IMG/VR virus record: IMGVR_UViG_3300030390_000505 | Span: 1-20,348 of that record | Length of the DNA: 20,348 nucleotides | Source: a virus | Reading direction: 5' to 3' (one strand) | Part shown: one piece after another, positions 1 to 5,435 of the stretch | Layout of the letters: each line of letters opens with the position of its first letter | How positions within the stretch are numbered: the stretch's first letter is position 1 | The notes under the pieces: model-generated | What the model was told of the DNA's origin: nothing | The model's input: only the letters and a program-made list of their open reading frames with translations | Database searches by the model: none | Program-made: the position numbers and the translations under genes

Positions 1-114
1 TACTGCTAAAGGTATCTCTGTGTTATTAAATAAAACATCGTTGTCAGCATAAGCGTCTGCTGTAATAACAGGTACTATTCTTATAACTCTTCTAGCTTGT
101 TGATTCATAGCCAT
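1..114 (-). CDS. Unknown protein, 5' part only
   Basis: The reading frame is open from an ATG at 114 to the window edge, giving 38 residues that begin MAMNQQARRV and contain ITADAYADNDVLFNN. The 3' part lies outside the window. An AGGGAG ribosome-binding site sits about 6 bases upstream, and the gene starts 9 bases after the large terminase stop, so it belongs to the same leftward operon. A gene directly after the large terminase subunit in a tailed phage is often a portal or other virion gene, but nothing visible here identifies it. I do not recognise the family. A second in-frame ATG at 108 is possible, but the ribosome-binding site favours 114. Confidence 0.7.
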   Translation of the reverse strand, partial: MAMNQQARRVIRIVPVITADAYADNDVLFNNTEIPLAV

Positions 115-123
115 TACTTCTCC

Positions 124-1770
124 CTAATATCCGAATGTTGAGTCTGATGGTACATAAACATCACTTCTAATTCTTAATCTTCTGTCATAAGGATGGTCTA
201 CTCTTGGTCGACTCATTAACATATAACGTAAAGCATCATAAGCGTGATCTGAAGCGTGAGTATCTACATCTTCAGAATTAGTTTTAGATAGTGGAATACC
301 TTGCAACTCCCTAATAAGGTTAGCGCAATTCTTCACTATCTGTAATCTAGGTCTGTTATTCTCAGGTCGCTTTCTTAAATGTTCGTGTATCTGTACTTTT
401 CCTGCAACTCTGTTCTTATCAGCCCTTCTTAATTTATGACCTTTATTAACAAGTATCTCGCCAATAGTAGGCCCTGAGTAACCTGTCCTAGCCCACGCTG
501 CTGTATCTAATACGCCAGCTATAGACTTAATTTCAGGTTCTTCTAACTGTGTTAATTTGTCAGCTAACGCATTTCCTGTTAGACCTTTTTGGTAGAGTTC
601 TCTATATATTATAATGGTCTTATCTTCAGGATCAATGGCAGCCCACAAACAACAACTTTCTGCAGCGTATCCATAGTCTACGCCTTTAAACCTTTCCCAC
701 CAAGATGGTATATCAAAAGGATCTATAATGTGGTGTTCAGGATCAAACTCCGCAAATGCTGCTCCTTCTGCTATATCCCAATTACCATCTAGTAATTGTT
801 TACGTTGTACAGCAGGAAGCGAGTTAAGCATCCTTTCATATTCACCATCTTCTGCTAGATAAGGATTATCCTGTAATCGAGCAGGGATGAATTTTCTTGT
901 TAGCCCATCGTGTCCTAAAAATGTTTTATTAGGTTCGTTAGGCATTACATATCTTTTCTTTACCCACTGCGCTCCCACGCCACCTGGGTTTGCTGTGCAT
1001 CTTAAATAAGTCTGTAAGTTTTTATCTGTTGTTCTTAAACGTGAAGCTAAATAGTTCCAACCAAACTCTGTAGGTAAATGAGTAATCTCATCAAACCCTA
1101 TCCAACTATATGCCTGACCTTGATAACGGTAGACATCTGCATCTCTTTCTAAGAACCCAAACTCTATCTTAGCTCCACTAGGAAACTGCCATAGCTTTTC
1201 TACTTCTTTAAACCTAGCACCTTTAAAGGCTTTAGGGTATAACTCTCTAGACTTATCTATTAGTTCTCGTAATTCAGGCATTGATTTTCTAAGTATCAAT
1301 GCTCTATGTACAGGATTGTGGCAAGAGCGCAATGGATCTATTAACATTGCATAACTCTTACCACCACCTGCAGCCCCACCATATAAGACATCCTTTTCTG
1401 GTGCAGCTAAAAAATCTTTTTGTGGCCCTTCGTTAGGCATAAACTCAACGTACGAACCTGTTTCATCTAAATGTTTCTGTATAGCATCTGGTAATTCTTT
1501 ACTTTCTGCTTCAGTAATAACATTTGATGTTAATACTTTTTTACTCTTAGCTAACTTTTTTTCTTCTTTGCGTAAGTTTCTGCGCAATTTTGTAACTTTA
1601 GAGTTTTTCTTTCTTAAAGCTTTTTGTGCGTGTAGTGCTGCTTTAACATCAGATAACTCATTATTTTTAGGTCTACCCCTTTTCTTTTGGGGCGTTCCAT
1701 CTTTCTTTAGTATATAGTTCCCTTGAGAATCTGTCAAGTATTTTTCAGGATTTTTTAGCCAATCTTCCAT
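124..1770 (-). CDS. terL: Terminase large subunit (DNA-packaging ATPase and nuclease)
   Basis: This 548-residue protein is the motor that pumps phage DNA into the prohead and cuts it. The ATPase half shows Walker A GGAAGGGKS (131-139), Walker B WIGFDE (223-228) and a coupling motif CTANPGG (258-264). The RNase H-like nuclease half shows the acidic residues expected: D365 in GVDYG, D422 in VLDTA, and D508/D512 in ASDHAYDALRY. The length is usual for the family. Residues 1-110 before the ATPase are an unusual Lys/Arg-rich, probably helical extension containing KKRGRPKN (29-36), an AT-hook-like core. The start overlaps the upstream gene by 26 bases and has only a weak ribosome-binding site (GGATAAAG), which suggests translational coupling. 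The subfamily, and so the packaging strategy (headful or cohesive ends), cannot be fixed from the sequence alone. Confidence 0.97.
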   Translation of the reverse strand: MEDWLKNPEKYLTDSQGNYILKKDGTPQKKRGRPKNNELSDVKAALHAQKALRKKNSKVTKLRRNLRKEEKKLAKSKKVLTSNVITEAESKELPDAIQKHLDETGSYVEFMPNEGPQKDFLAAPEKDVLYGGAAGGGKSYAMLIDPLRSCHNPVHRALILRKSMPELRELIDKSRELYPKAFKGARFKEVEKLWQFPSGAKIEFGFLERDADVYRYQGQAYSWIGFDEITHLPTEFGWNYLASRLRTTDKNLQTYLRCTANPGGVGAQWVKKRYVMPNEPNKTFLGHDGLTRKFIPARLQDNPYLAEDGEYERMLNSLPAVQRKQLLDGNWDIAEGAAFAEFDPEHHIIDPFDIPSWWERFKGVDYGYAAESCCLWAAIDPEDKTIIIYRELYQKGLTGNALADKLTQLEEPEIKSIAGVLDTAAWARTGYSGPTIGEILVNKGHKLRRADKNRVAGKVQIHEHLRKRPENNRPRLQIVKNCANLIRELQGIPLSKTNSEDVDTHASDHAYDALRYMLMSRPRVDHPYDRRLRIRSDVYVPSDSTFGY

Positions 1771-2053
1771 AAACTTTATCCGTATGTTTTTTTAAACCTG
1801 CTCTTGACATTTTTCTACCTGTTTCTGCTTCTAACCAATCTACACCAATCCCTAGACTAATTTCTCCTGCGTGTACAGACTCAGCTACTTCTTTAAGTAT
1901 ATCGAGCTGTTCAGGTATAGGTTTTAAGTAACCGTCTACAGGAGACATCTCATAACCAAAAGGAACAGTAGACGATGTGCGTCTAACATAATTATCAGGA
2001 GCTAACATAGTCATTCGATTTAACTGTTGCATAAGAATACCCAGTGTCACCAC
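1745..2053 (-). CDS. Small conserved phage protein preceding terL (putative helix-turn-helix)
   Basis: The 102-residue product has a C-terminal half, ending in GVDWLEAETGRKMSRAG and AGLKKHTDKVYG, that reads like a short helix-turn-helix module of the kind found in serine-recombinase linkers and in small proteins beside terminases of marine phages (recalled, not searched). The start is uncertain. The frame can begin at a GTG at 2053, coupled to the upstream stop (7-base overlap) with AAGG just before it, or at ATGs near 2032 or 2011 with poorer signals. Its 3' end overlaps terL by 26 bases. It could be an accessory packaging or DNA-binding protein; a better small-terminase candidate lies at 3254-3688. 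Confidence 0.75.
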   Translation of the reverse strand: MVTLGILMQQLNRMTMLAPDNYVRRTSSTVPFGYEMSPVDGYLKPIPEQLDILKEVAESVHAGEISLGIGVDWLEAETGRKMSRAGLKKHTDKVYGRLAKKS

Positions 2054-2334
2054 TTAACCTTATGTGACCAGTATCTTGCACTTAGTTTACTAGGACTTGA
2101 ATCTTGTGCATTATGTCTAGCATAGTAAGATTTTTTCCTGGCTTTATCTTTAGCTGACTTAGGATTTTTACCTGCACCACTAACTCCTTGCTGACCAAAC
2201 CTTATGGTTTTAATCTTATCCCCTACTTTAGCAACTACAACGTGCGATTTAGTTTTATGACTAGGAGTACGTTTAGGTTTATTAAATCCTGATACTCCTG
2301 CTCTTGCAAGTCTAGAATCTTTTTTCTTAGCCAT
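2047..2334 (-). CDS. Conserved basic phage protein of unknown function
   Basis: The product is 95 residues and strongly basic. It carries SGFNKPKRTPSHKTKSH, VVVAKVGDKIKTIRFGQQ and, at the end, SARYWSHKVKW. I recognise this combination (a TPSHxTKSHVVVAK stretch, IRFGQQGVSG and a terminal YWxxKVKW) as a family found in many marine phages near the terminase, but no function is known to me. The start ATG at 2334 overlaps the upstream stop. There is no signal peptide or membrane segment. Its place among other tiny basic proteins beside the packaging genes suggests DNA binding, internal virion proteins or packaging accessory roles; this is inference. Confidence 0.85.
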   Translation of the reverse strand: MAKKKDSRLARAGVSGFNKPKRTPSHKTKSHVVVAKVGDKIKTIRFGQQGVSGAGKNPKSAKDKARKKSYYARHNAQDSSPSKLSARYWSHKVKW

Positions 2335-2576
2335 TATCGTTTCTTTCCTTTATGTAGGCCGTGTTTAGCGTGTTGCTTTCCTTTCTTAGTAGCTTCTCTT
2401 TTCTTTTTATTAGCGGCTGCTAGTTTCTTTTTTCCTGCTGCAGTTGATTTAAGTTTCTTTATAGTCGCTGCAGGCGCATACACTTCTCCTGTCTTAGAAG
2501 ATTTCTTACCACTAGCAGTGCGCCATTTTTGTTTTGTCCATCTCTTTAAAGACTTTTGAGATTTCTTTAAGGCCAT
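2334..2576 (-). CDS. Lys-rich phage protein resembling the C-terminal half of DUF5872
   Basis: The 80-residue product is about one third Lys/Arg. It starts MALKKSQKSLKRWTKQKWRT, continues with an S/T/K-rich loop containing YAPAATIKKL, and ends in a very basic tail (REATKKGKQHAKHG, then GKKR). From memory, cellular proteins of the DUF5872 type carry a similar SLxxWTxxxWxTxSGK ... YLPxxxxxxL module directly after a GQWSARKxQ module; here that first module is a separate gene two positions upstream (2839-3024). It overlaps 1 base with the next gene and starts within 2 bases of the upstream stop. No strong ribosome-binding site is seen (AAGAAAAAATAATA), so coupling is likely. Confidence 0.8.
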   Translation of the reverse strand: MALKKSQKSLKRWTKQKWRTASGKKSSKTGEVYAPAATIKKLKSTAAGKKKLAAANKKKREATKKGKQHAKHGLHKGKKR

Positions 2577-2578
2577 TA

Positions 2579-2839
2579 TTATTTTTTCTTGCTGGCTTTT
2601 GCTTTAGCTGTTTTAGAAAGATCTTTAAGATGAAAAAGTTTAACACTTGTTTTGGTATGGGTTTTTCCTGTATGTAAAGTACCGTTTGCCATCTTGTGAA
2701 AAACACCTTTATGTTCACTACCATCTTTTTTAAAGTGCTTAATACCTCCACCTTTTTTATACATAGCTCTACCACCACCCATCATTTTCTTTTTAGGTCT
2801 TCCTGTTTTAGAACCATATGTTCCTTTTCCCATTGGCAT
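2579..2839 (-). CDS. Basic Gly/Lys-rich phage protein, unknown function
   Basis: The 86-residue product starts MPMGKGTYGSKTGRPKKK, followed by GGGRAMYKKGGGIKHFKK and a Lys-rich C-terminus. Proteins with a MPMGKGTYGSKxGRP start occur in marine phages near packaging genes (recalled), with no known function. GRPKKK resembles half of an AT-hook and might bind DNA. The start at 2839 shares one base with the upstream stop (TAATG) and has a good GGAGG ribosome-binding site 9 bases away. The overlapping frame on the same strand at 2512-2778 lacks such signals and is rejected. Confidence 0.8.
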   Translation of the reverse strand: MPMGKGTYGSKTGRPKKKMMGGGRAMYKKGGGIKHFKKDGSEHKGVFHKMANGTLHTGKTHTKTSVKLFHLKDLSKTAKAKASKKK

Positions 2840-3024
2840 TATTTGTATCCTCCACCTTTTGCTTTATATTGTTTAGCTAACATTTGTGCTTTACGCGCAG
2901 ACCACTGACCTGCTTTACCACCTTTACTACCTGCTTTAATCCTATTAAAAAGATTTTTACGCATAGTAGGTTTAGTGTAGTTACCTGCTTTGTTTACGGT
3001 TGATTTCTTTTTCTTGACGGCCAT
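2839..3024 (-). CDS. Small basic protein resembling the N-terminal half of DUF5872
   Basis: The 61-residue product contains YTKPTMRKNLFNRIKAGSKG, GGKAGQWSARKAQML and a C-terminal KAKGGGYK. The signature YTxPxxRxxLxxxIKAGxKGGxxGQWSARKxQ ... GGGY matches what I remember as the first half of DUF5872 proteins in bacteria, where it is followed in the same chain by the SLxxWTxxxW module seen here in the gene at 2334-2576. Function is unknown. A GGA signal lies about 9 bases upstream of the ATG. The start lies within the preceding small gene (44-base overlap in a different frame). Confidence 0.82.
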   Translation of the reverse strand: MAVKKKKSTVNKAGNYTKPTMRKNLFNRIKAGSKGGKAGQWSARKAQMLAKQYKAKGGGYK

Positions 3025-3145
3025 AGTTTTCCAGTTGCGATAACGCTTCTCTGTACTGCAGTTTATCTTTACGTTGTTTTAAATCGTAGCGTTGTTCTCT
3101 CTTACCTTGTTTTTTAAAGTAGCTGTCTCTACTGGTATTTTTCAC
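2981..3145 (-). CDS. Small highly charged protein (GTG start), unknown
   Basis: A 54-codon frame begins at a GTG whose last two bases are part of the previous gene's TGA stop (GTGA), and ends at TAA inside the next gene. The product is almost entirely charged and polar, with KKQGKREQRYDLKQRKDKLQ and REALSQLENYGRQEKEINR, and would form one long helix or coiled coil. There is no clear ribosome-binding site, so it would rely on coupling to the membrane peptide upstream. Without it, a gap of about 115 bases would remain in an otherwise gapless operon, and the composition resembles the neighbouring basic genes. I do not recognise it, and it could be spurious. Confidence 0.5.
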   Translation of the reverse strand: MKNTSRDSYFKKQGKREQRYDLKQRKDKLQYREALSQLENYGRQEKEINRKQSR

Positions 3146-3249
3146 AGAGGTAACTTAGCTCTTAATTTAGCATAGAGATCAGGTTTAACTCTCTTTAACA
3201 TAACTATACCTATTATAGTTACAAATATTAATCCTATTATAAAATCCAT
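3142..3249 (-). CDS. 35-residue single-helix membrane peptide
   Basis: The product begins MDFIIGLIFVTIIGIVMLKR: one hydrophobic helix (about residues 3-18) followed by a basic tail (KRVKPDLYAKLRAKL). By the positive-inside rule the tail should be cytoplasmic. An AAGGA ribosome-binding site lies 8 bases before the ATG, and only 4 bases separate it from the small terminase stop. Position and shape fit a small holin-like or other inner-membrane phage peptide, but no family is recognised. Confidence 0.7.
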   Translation of the reverse strand: MDFIIGLIFVTIIGIVMLKRVKPDLYAKLRAKLPL

Positions 3250-3253
3250 AGTA

Positions 3254-3688
3254 TTATTCCTTATTGATTACAGTATAATGCTCTTGATCTATTTCAATAG
3301 GTGCTTTATCTGGCATTAAAAAGATACCGCCCCCTACGTTATGGTTGACATCCACTCTATCTACTTTGACTACACCTACTCTATCGAGTAATGTAGTAGC
3401 TGCTGCTAGCTTATTACTTGCCTGGACTATAGGTCTGTTAGATTCCATAATCTCTACAAGCTTAAAAGCTGCTTTAGGAGCGGATGTCGCTAGTACTTCT
3501 TTAGTTATCTCTAGTATTTCAGACTTTAAACTCTTAACAACGTGGTGATGGGGTGAAGAATAACCAGCTAACTTCGCAGCTTGCTTCGCATCACCTTGAG
3601 TTTCTACAAGATGCTTTAGAAAAGACTGTTGCTTCTCTGTTAGCTCTCTTTTTACTTCTCTTTTTTCTATTGTATTTAATACTGCCAT
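3254..3688 (-). CDS. terS: Terminase small subunit (DNA recognition)
   Basis: The 144-residue product has LTEKQQSFLKHLVETQGDAK followed by QAAKLAGYSS (about residues 16-45), the usual opening of Terminase_2-like small subunits: a helix-turn-helix that recognises the packaging site. The middle is helical, in line with the oligomerisation region, and the C-terminus (GGIFLMPDKAPIEIDQEHY) is the extended tail that usually contacts the large subunit. It is first in the leftward operon that contains terL. No Shine-Dalgarno sequence is present. The promoter's -10 box ends only 6 bases before the ATG, so the message would start at or next to the start codon (leaderless). Length and motif support the call well, but small subunits diverge fast. 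Confidence 0.85.
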   Translation of the reverse strand: MAVLNTIEKREVKRELTEKQQSFLKHLVETQGDAKQAAKLAGYSSPHHHVVKSLKSEILEITKEVLATSAPKAAFKLVEIMESNRPIVQASNKLAAATTLLDRVGVVKVDRVDVNHNVGGGIFLMPDKAPIEIDQEHYTVINKE

Positions 3689-3694
3689 TAGAAT

Positions 3695-3722
3695 AGTATA
3701 TAGTCTGTGGAGGATTTGTCAA
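3695..3722 (-). promoter_or_regulatory. Sigma70 promoter for the leftward terminase operon
   Basis: On the minus strand the -35 box is TTGACA (3722-3717), the spacer is 16 bases and the -10 box is TATACT (3700-3695). The expected start of transcription is at or next to 3688, the A of the terS ATG. The -35 sits in one arm of the inverted repeat shared with the rightward promoter. Confidence 0.75.
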
Positions 3723-3747
3723 GTTATTTACGATATGTCTTGACAAA
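3715..3747. repeat. Inverted repeat between divergent promoters (operator candidate)
   Basis: TTTGTCAAG (3715-3723) and CTTGACAAA (3739-3747) are perfect 9-base inverted arms separated by 15 bases; each contains a -35 box. Outside them AGTATATAGT (3695-3704) and ACTATATACT (3759-3768) form a second perfect 10-base inverted pair that contains the -10 boxes. The two promoters are therefore near mirror images, so a dimeric repressor or one shared activator could act on both. Confidence 0.7.
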
Positions 3748-3768
3748 CAGTAATCTGAACTATATACT
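3740..3768 (+). promoter_or_regulatory. Sigma70 promoter for rightward (early) transcription
   Basis: The -35 box TTGACA (3740-3745), a 17-base spacer and the -10 box TATACT (3763-3768) make this one of the strongest promoter matches in the window. Transcription should start near 3775. The first gene downstream begins only at 4659, so the transcript would have a leader of nearly 900 bases or end earlier as a non-coding RNA. Confidence 0.8.
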
Positions 3769-3933
3769 AAAGTAATCTACCCCCCAGGGTTCAACCTAGT
3801 ATACCTAGATCTATAAAGTTCTATAGAGTCCGCAGATATACCAGTATTCTATCTGGTTAATGGTCTAAATTCCTACAAAATGTATGTATATCCTATATAT
3901 ACCCCCTGTACCCCTATGGTCTCCTGCCCCCCT

Positions 3934-4028
3934 ATAGATCTCTGTAGACTCTAGCACCTAGAAAGTAACCTTCGCAAGCTCAGTAACTCTTTATACCTGT
4001 AAAACTACACAGAACTACAGAGATCTAT
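3934..4028 (+). repeat. Perfect 14-base inverted repeat, loop of 67 bases
   Basis: ATAGATCTCTGTAG at 3934-3947 is the exact reverse complement of CTACAGAGATCTAT at 4015-4028. A G-U pair (3933/4029) and a C-G pair (3932/4030) would lengthen the stem to 16. A match this long is unlikely by chance in a region of this size. It could be an RNA stem in the long leader or a pair of protein-binding sites. Confidence 0.75.
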
Positions 4029-4289
4029 GGAGGCTTGGAGAGCTAGGGGTACTTTTAAAGAGTTCTATCTGGTTTACAGAGCTATATAGACCTGTAAAGT
4101 CTTTAGATACTACTCTATAACTCCACAGTCTCCACAGAACTCAATGCCAGATAGACACCTTATCCTCTTGGTTAACCTATTGAGTTCATTGGTATTCCTT
4201 CTACTTCTCATACTTATCGAAGGGAGCAATATTAGGGTTTAGCACGAAGGTAATATAGGTTTCGTTTAATTCAGTTTAGCACCTTAAAT

Positions 4290-4377
4290 TGTGTGCAATT
4301 TTGTGGGTAACTTTAGGCTGACCAGAGATCCTTTAGAGATCGTAGGGAGGCAAAGTTATCCATCAGATTGTGCATAA
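4290..4377. other. Cluster of DnaA-box-like sites (possible replication origin)
   Basis: On the minus strand, 4369-4377 reads TTATGCACA (fits TTATNCACA), 4302-4310 reads TTACCCACA (one mismatch from TTATCCACA) and 4290-4298 reads TTGCACACA (two mismatches). On the plus strand, 4356-4364 reads TTATCCATC (partial match). A very AT-rich stretch follows at 4505-4600. The arrangement fits an origin, but phages with a T7-like replisome often do not use DnaA, so this is tentative. Confidence 0.25.
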
Positions 4378-4390
4378 TAATAAAGAGTCC

Positions 4391-4418
4391 TTTTGAGCCT
4401 GCGAAAAAGAATTATAAT
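4391..4418 (+). promoter_or_regulatory. Possible promoter upstream of the hairpin region
   Basis: A perfect TATAAT (4413-4418) is preceded at 16 bases by a poor -35 (TTTTGA, 4391-4396). If real, transcription would begin near 4425, just before the hairpins at 4430-4511. Confidence 0.35.
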
Positions 4419-4424
4419 GCTGTT

Positions 4425-4525
4425 GCTTTTATAAGCTGGGGAGCGCAAGCGACGGTTATAGACCTGAGGAGGCCAGACTTTTCGAAGAAAAGGCCCAGGT
4501 TTCCGAAGAAATTTTTATTTTAAAA
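4425..4525 (+). ncRNA. Candidate small structured RNA with terminator-like 3' end
   Basis: Three hairpins can be drawn. First, TATAA (4430-4434) pairs with TTATA (4456-4460) around a GC-rich segment containing GCGCAAGCG. Second, CCTG (4463-4466) pairs with CAGG (4496-4499), enclosing CTTTTC (4478-4483) paired with GAAAAG (4487-4492) over a GAA loop. Third, TTTC (4500-4503) pairs with GAAA (4508-4511) over CGAA, and is followed by a T-rich stretch. The second and third loops share nearly the same sequence (TTTYCGAAGAAA). No known RNA family is recognised. It may instead be the structured end of the long leader from the promoter at 3740. Confidence 0.3.
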
Positions 4526-4658
4526 TAATTAATTTATTTCTTGACTTTCCAGGATTTATTAAAATATGGCCATAATTAAATTGTAATTAATTTACTACTG
4601 GGTCACAATTTATGAGATAATCAAGCCTCAATTAACAAAAACTCTGGGAGAGTAAAAA

Positions 4659-4871
4659 ATGAATACTTTTAAACCAAATAGCAATGAAGAAATGAATTCT
4701 GATGAAATGAAAACAGTAAAAGCATTAAATGAATTAATTATATATGCGATGAGCAGTACATTATCTCCAGTTGTTAAAGATGAGATATGGAAACAAGCAG
4801 ATATTGTAAGTGCTTATATTTTTAAAGCAAATAATTGTATCTCTTGTAATAAACACTCAATCTTTTCTTAA
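4659..4871 (+). CDS. Small early protein, unknown function
   Basis: The 70-residue product begins MNTFKPNSNEEMNSDEMKTV, has a helical centre (KALNELIIYAMSS) and ends with a CISCNKH motif. Two cysteines and one histidine are too few for a convincing zinc site. A GGGAGAG ribosome-binding site lies 6 bases from the ATG. It is the first rightward gene after the long control region, a place where phages commonly put host-takeover genes; no family is recognised. A hairpin directly follows the stop codon. Confidence 0.7.
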   Translation: MNTFKPNSNEEMNSDEMKTVKALNELIIYAMSSTLSPVVKDEIWKQADIVSAYIFKANNCISCNKHSIFS

Positions 4872-4876
4872 AAGAT

Positions 4877-4937
4877 TTTCTCCCACGAGGGGGTGAGATT
4901 CCCCCTCAATCAATTTTTAATCAAAAGGATAATAAAA
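4877..4937 (+). repeat. Hairpin leader repeat, copy 1
   Basis: GAGGGGG (4887-4893) pairs with CCCCCTC (4901-4907) over a 7-base loop. It is followed by AATTTTTAATC and then AAGGATAATAAAA leading into the next ATG. The whole unit recurs at 5254-5312. A GC stem with a T-run looks like a weak intrinsic terminator placed just before a ribosome-binding site, so it may cut transcript level, stabilise the upstream message or control translation of the gene at 4938. Confidence 0.8.
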
Positions 4938-5252
4938 ATGAAAGTAACAATCAGATCGCTAACAAAATTAAATAAAGACCTCAAAACAGTACTGATGGGT
5001 GGAGAAAAAGAAGAGATTTTCTTTATAGATTTTTTAACAGATAATAAAGTTAAAAAAGGCGAACTAAATCTATATCCATCAATCTGGGAGGTGGAAAGTT
5101 TTTCAACAACAGAACAAGACGCAGAAATTTATATTACTAGAAGATATAAAAGAATGGGGAACGGTTACGAAGATTTTTCTTTAGCTGGGGAATCTATTAC
5201 AGTTGAAGATAATATAAGAATTAAAGAATCTTTTATCAGAGAAGCCTCTTAA
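4938..5252 (+). CDS. Small early protein, unknown function
   Basis: The 104-residue product starts MKVTIRSLTKLNKDLKTVLM and has alternating strand-like segments (EEIFFIDFL, EIYITRRYKR) ending in a charged C-terminus. The frame is open further upstream to an ATG at 4893, but that would place the start inside the hairpin repeat; the ATG at 4938 has AAGGA 9 bases ahead and matches the way the next repeat copy leads into a gene. No family is recognised. Confidence 0.72.
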   Translation: MKVTIRSLTKLNKDLKTVLMGGEKEEIFFIDFLTDNKVKKGELNLYPSIWEVESFSTTEQDAEIYITRRYKRMGNGYEDFSLAGESITVEDNIRIKESFIREAS

Positions 5253-5253
5253 A

Positions 5254-5312
5254 TTTCTCCCAAGAGGGGGTGAAATTCCCCCTCAATTTTTAATCAAAAG
5301 GATAATAAAAAT
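5254..5312 (+). repeat. Hairpin leader repeat, copy 2
   Basis: This copy carries the same stem (GAGGGGG 5264-5270 with CCCCCTC 5278-5284), the loop TGAAATT in place of TGAGATT, a T-run, and the ribosome-binding segment AAGGATAATAAAA before an ATG. Apart from a 4-base insertion in copy 1 and a few substitutions, the two copies are the same over about 60 bases. Confidence 0.8.
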
Positions 5313-5435
5313 ATGAAAAATGAAATGATAATAATATCAGAATTTCAACATTTAATTTTGATAGTAGGTTATAAAAAAGCATTAGAAATAAAAACAAAAA
5401 AAGATTTAATAAAAGAAATGAAGGATGAGCAATAA
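5313..5435 (+). CDS. 40-residue early peptide, unknown
   Basis: The reading frame follows hairpin copy 2 with AAGGA 11 bases before the ATG. It encodes a peptide with a hydrophobic patch (LILIVGY) and a Lys-rich helical end (KKALEIKTKKDLIKEMKDEQ). The stop codon shares its last base with the next start (TAATG), so the two genes are coupled. No family is recognised. Confidence 0.6.
   Translation: MKNEMIIISEFQHLILIVGYKKALEIKTKKDLIKEMKDEQ

Larger units (their letters stand above)
3769..4658. other. Gene-free control region of about 890 bases
   Basis: I see no credible gene on either strand here. The left part (about 3790-4140) is dense in short palindromic words (CTATAG, AGATCT, five CTAG between 3796 and 4046) and in repeats: TTCTATCTGGTT at 3847-3858 and 4063-4074, an inverted CCAGATAG at 4147-4154, and ACCTGTAAA at 3995-4003 and 4090-4098. 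GAACTCAAT (4137-4145) pairs with ATTGAGTTC (4179-4187). The middle (4290-4377) holds DnaA-box-like sites. The right part (4391-4530) holds a possible promoter and hairpins, followed by a very AT-rich stretch (4505-4620). The likely roles are early control region, replication origin, or source of a structured RNA. Confidence 0.7.

Noticed and set aside
589-792. Open frame on the plus strand across the large terminase gene
   Set aside because: It is antisense to a clear coding region and has no start signal.
2512-2778. Open frame of 88 codons on the minus strand between basic small genes
   Set aside because: It overlaps two better-supported genes in another frame and lacks their signals; it reads as a shadow.
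4541-4576. Possible promoter TTGACT with TATGGC or CATAAT
   Set aside because: Spacer lengths (18 or more) and the poor -10 boxes make it weaker than the other candidates.
4893-4937. Earlier start for the gene at 4938
   Set aside because: It would begin inside the hairpin repeat; the ATG at 4938 has AAGGA and matches the next copy.
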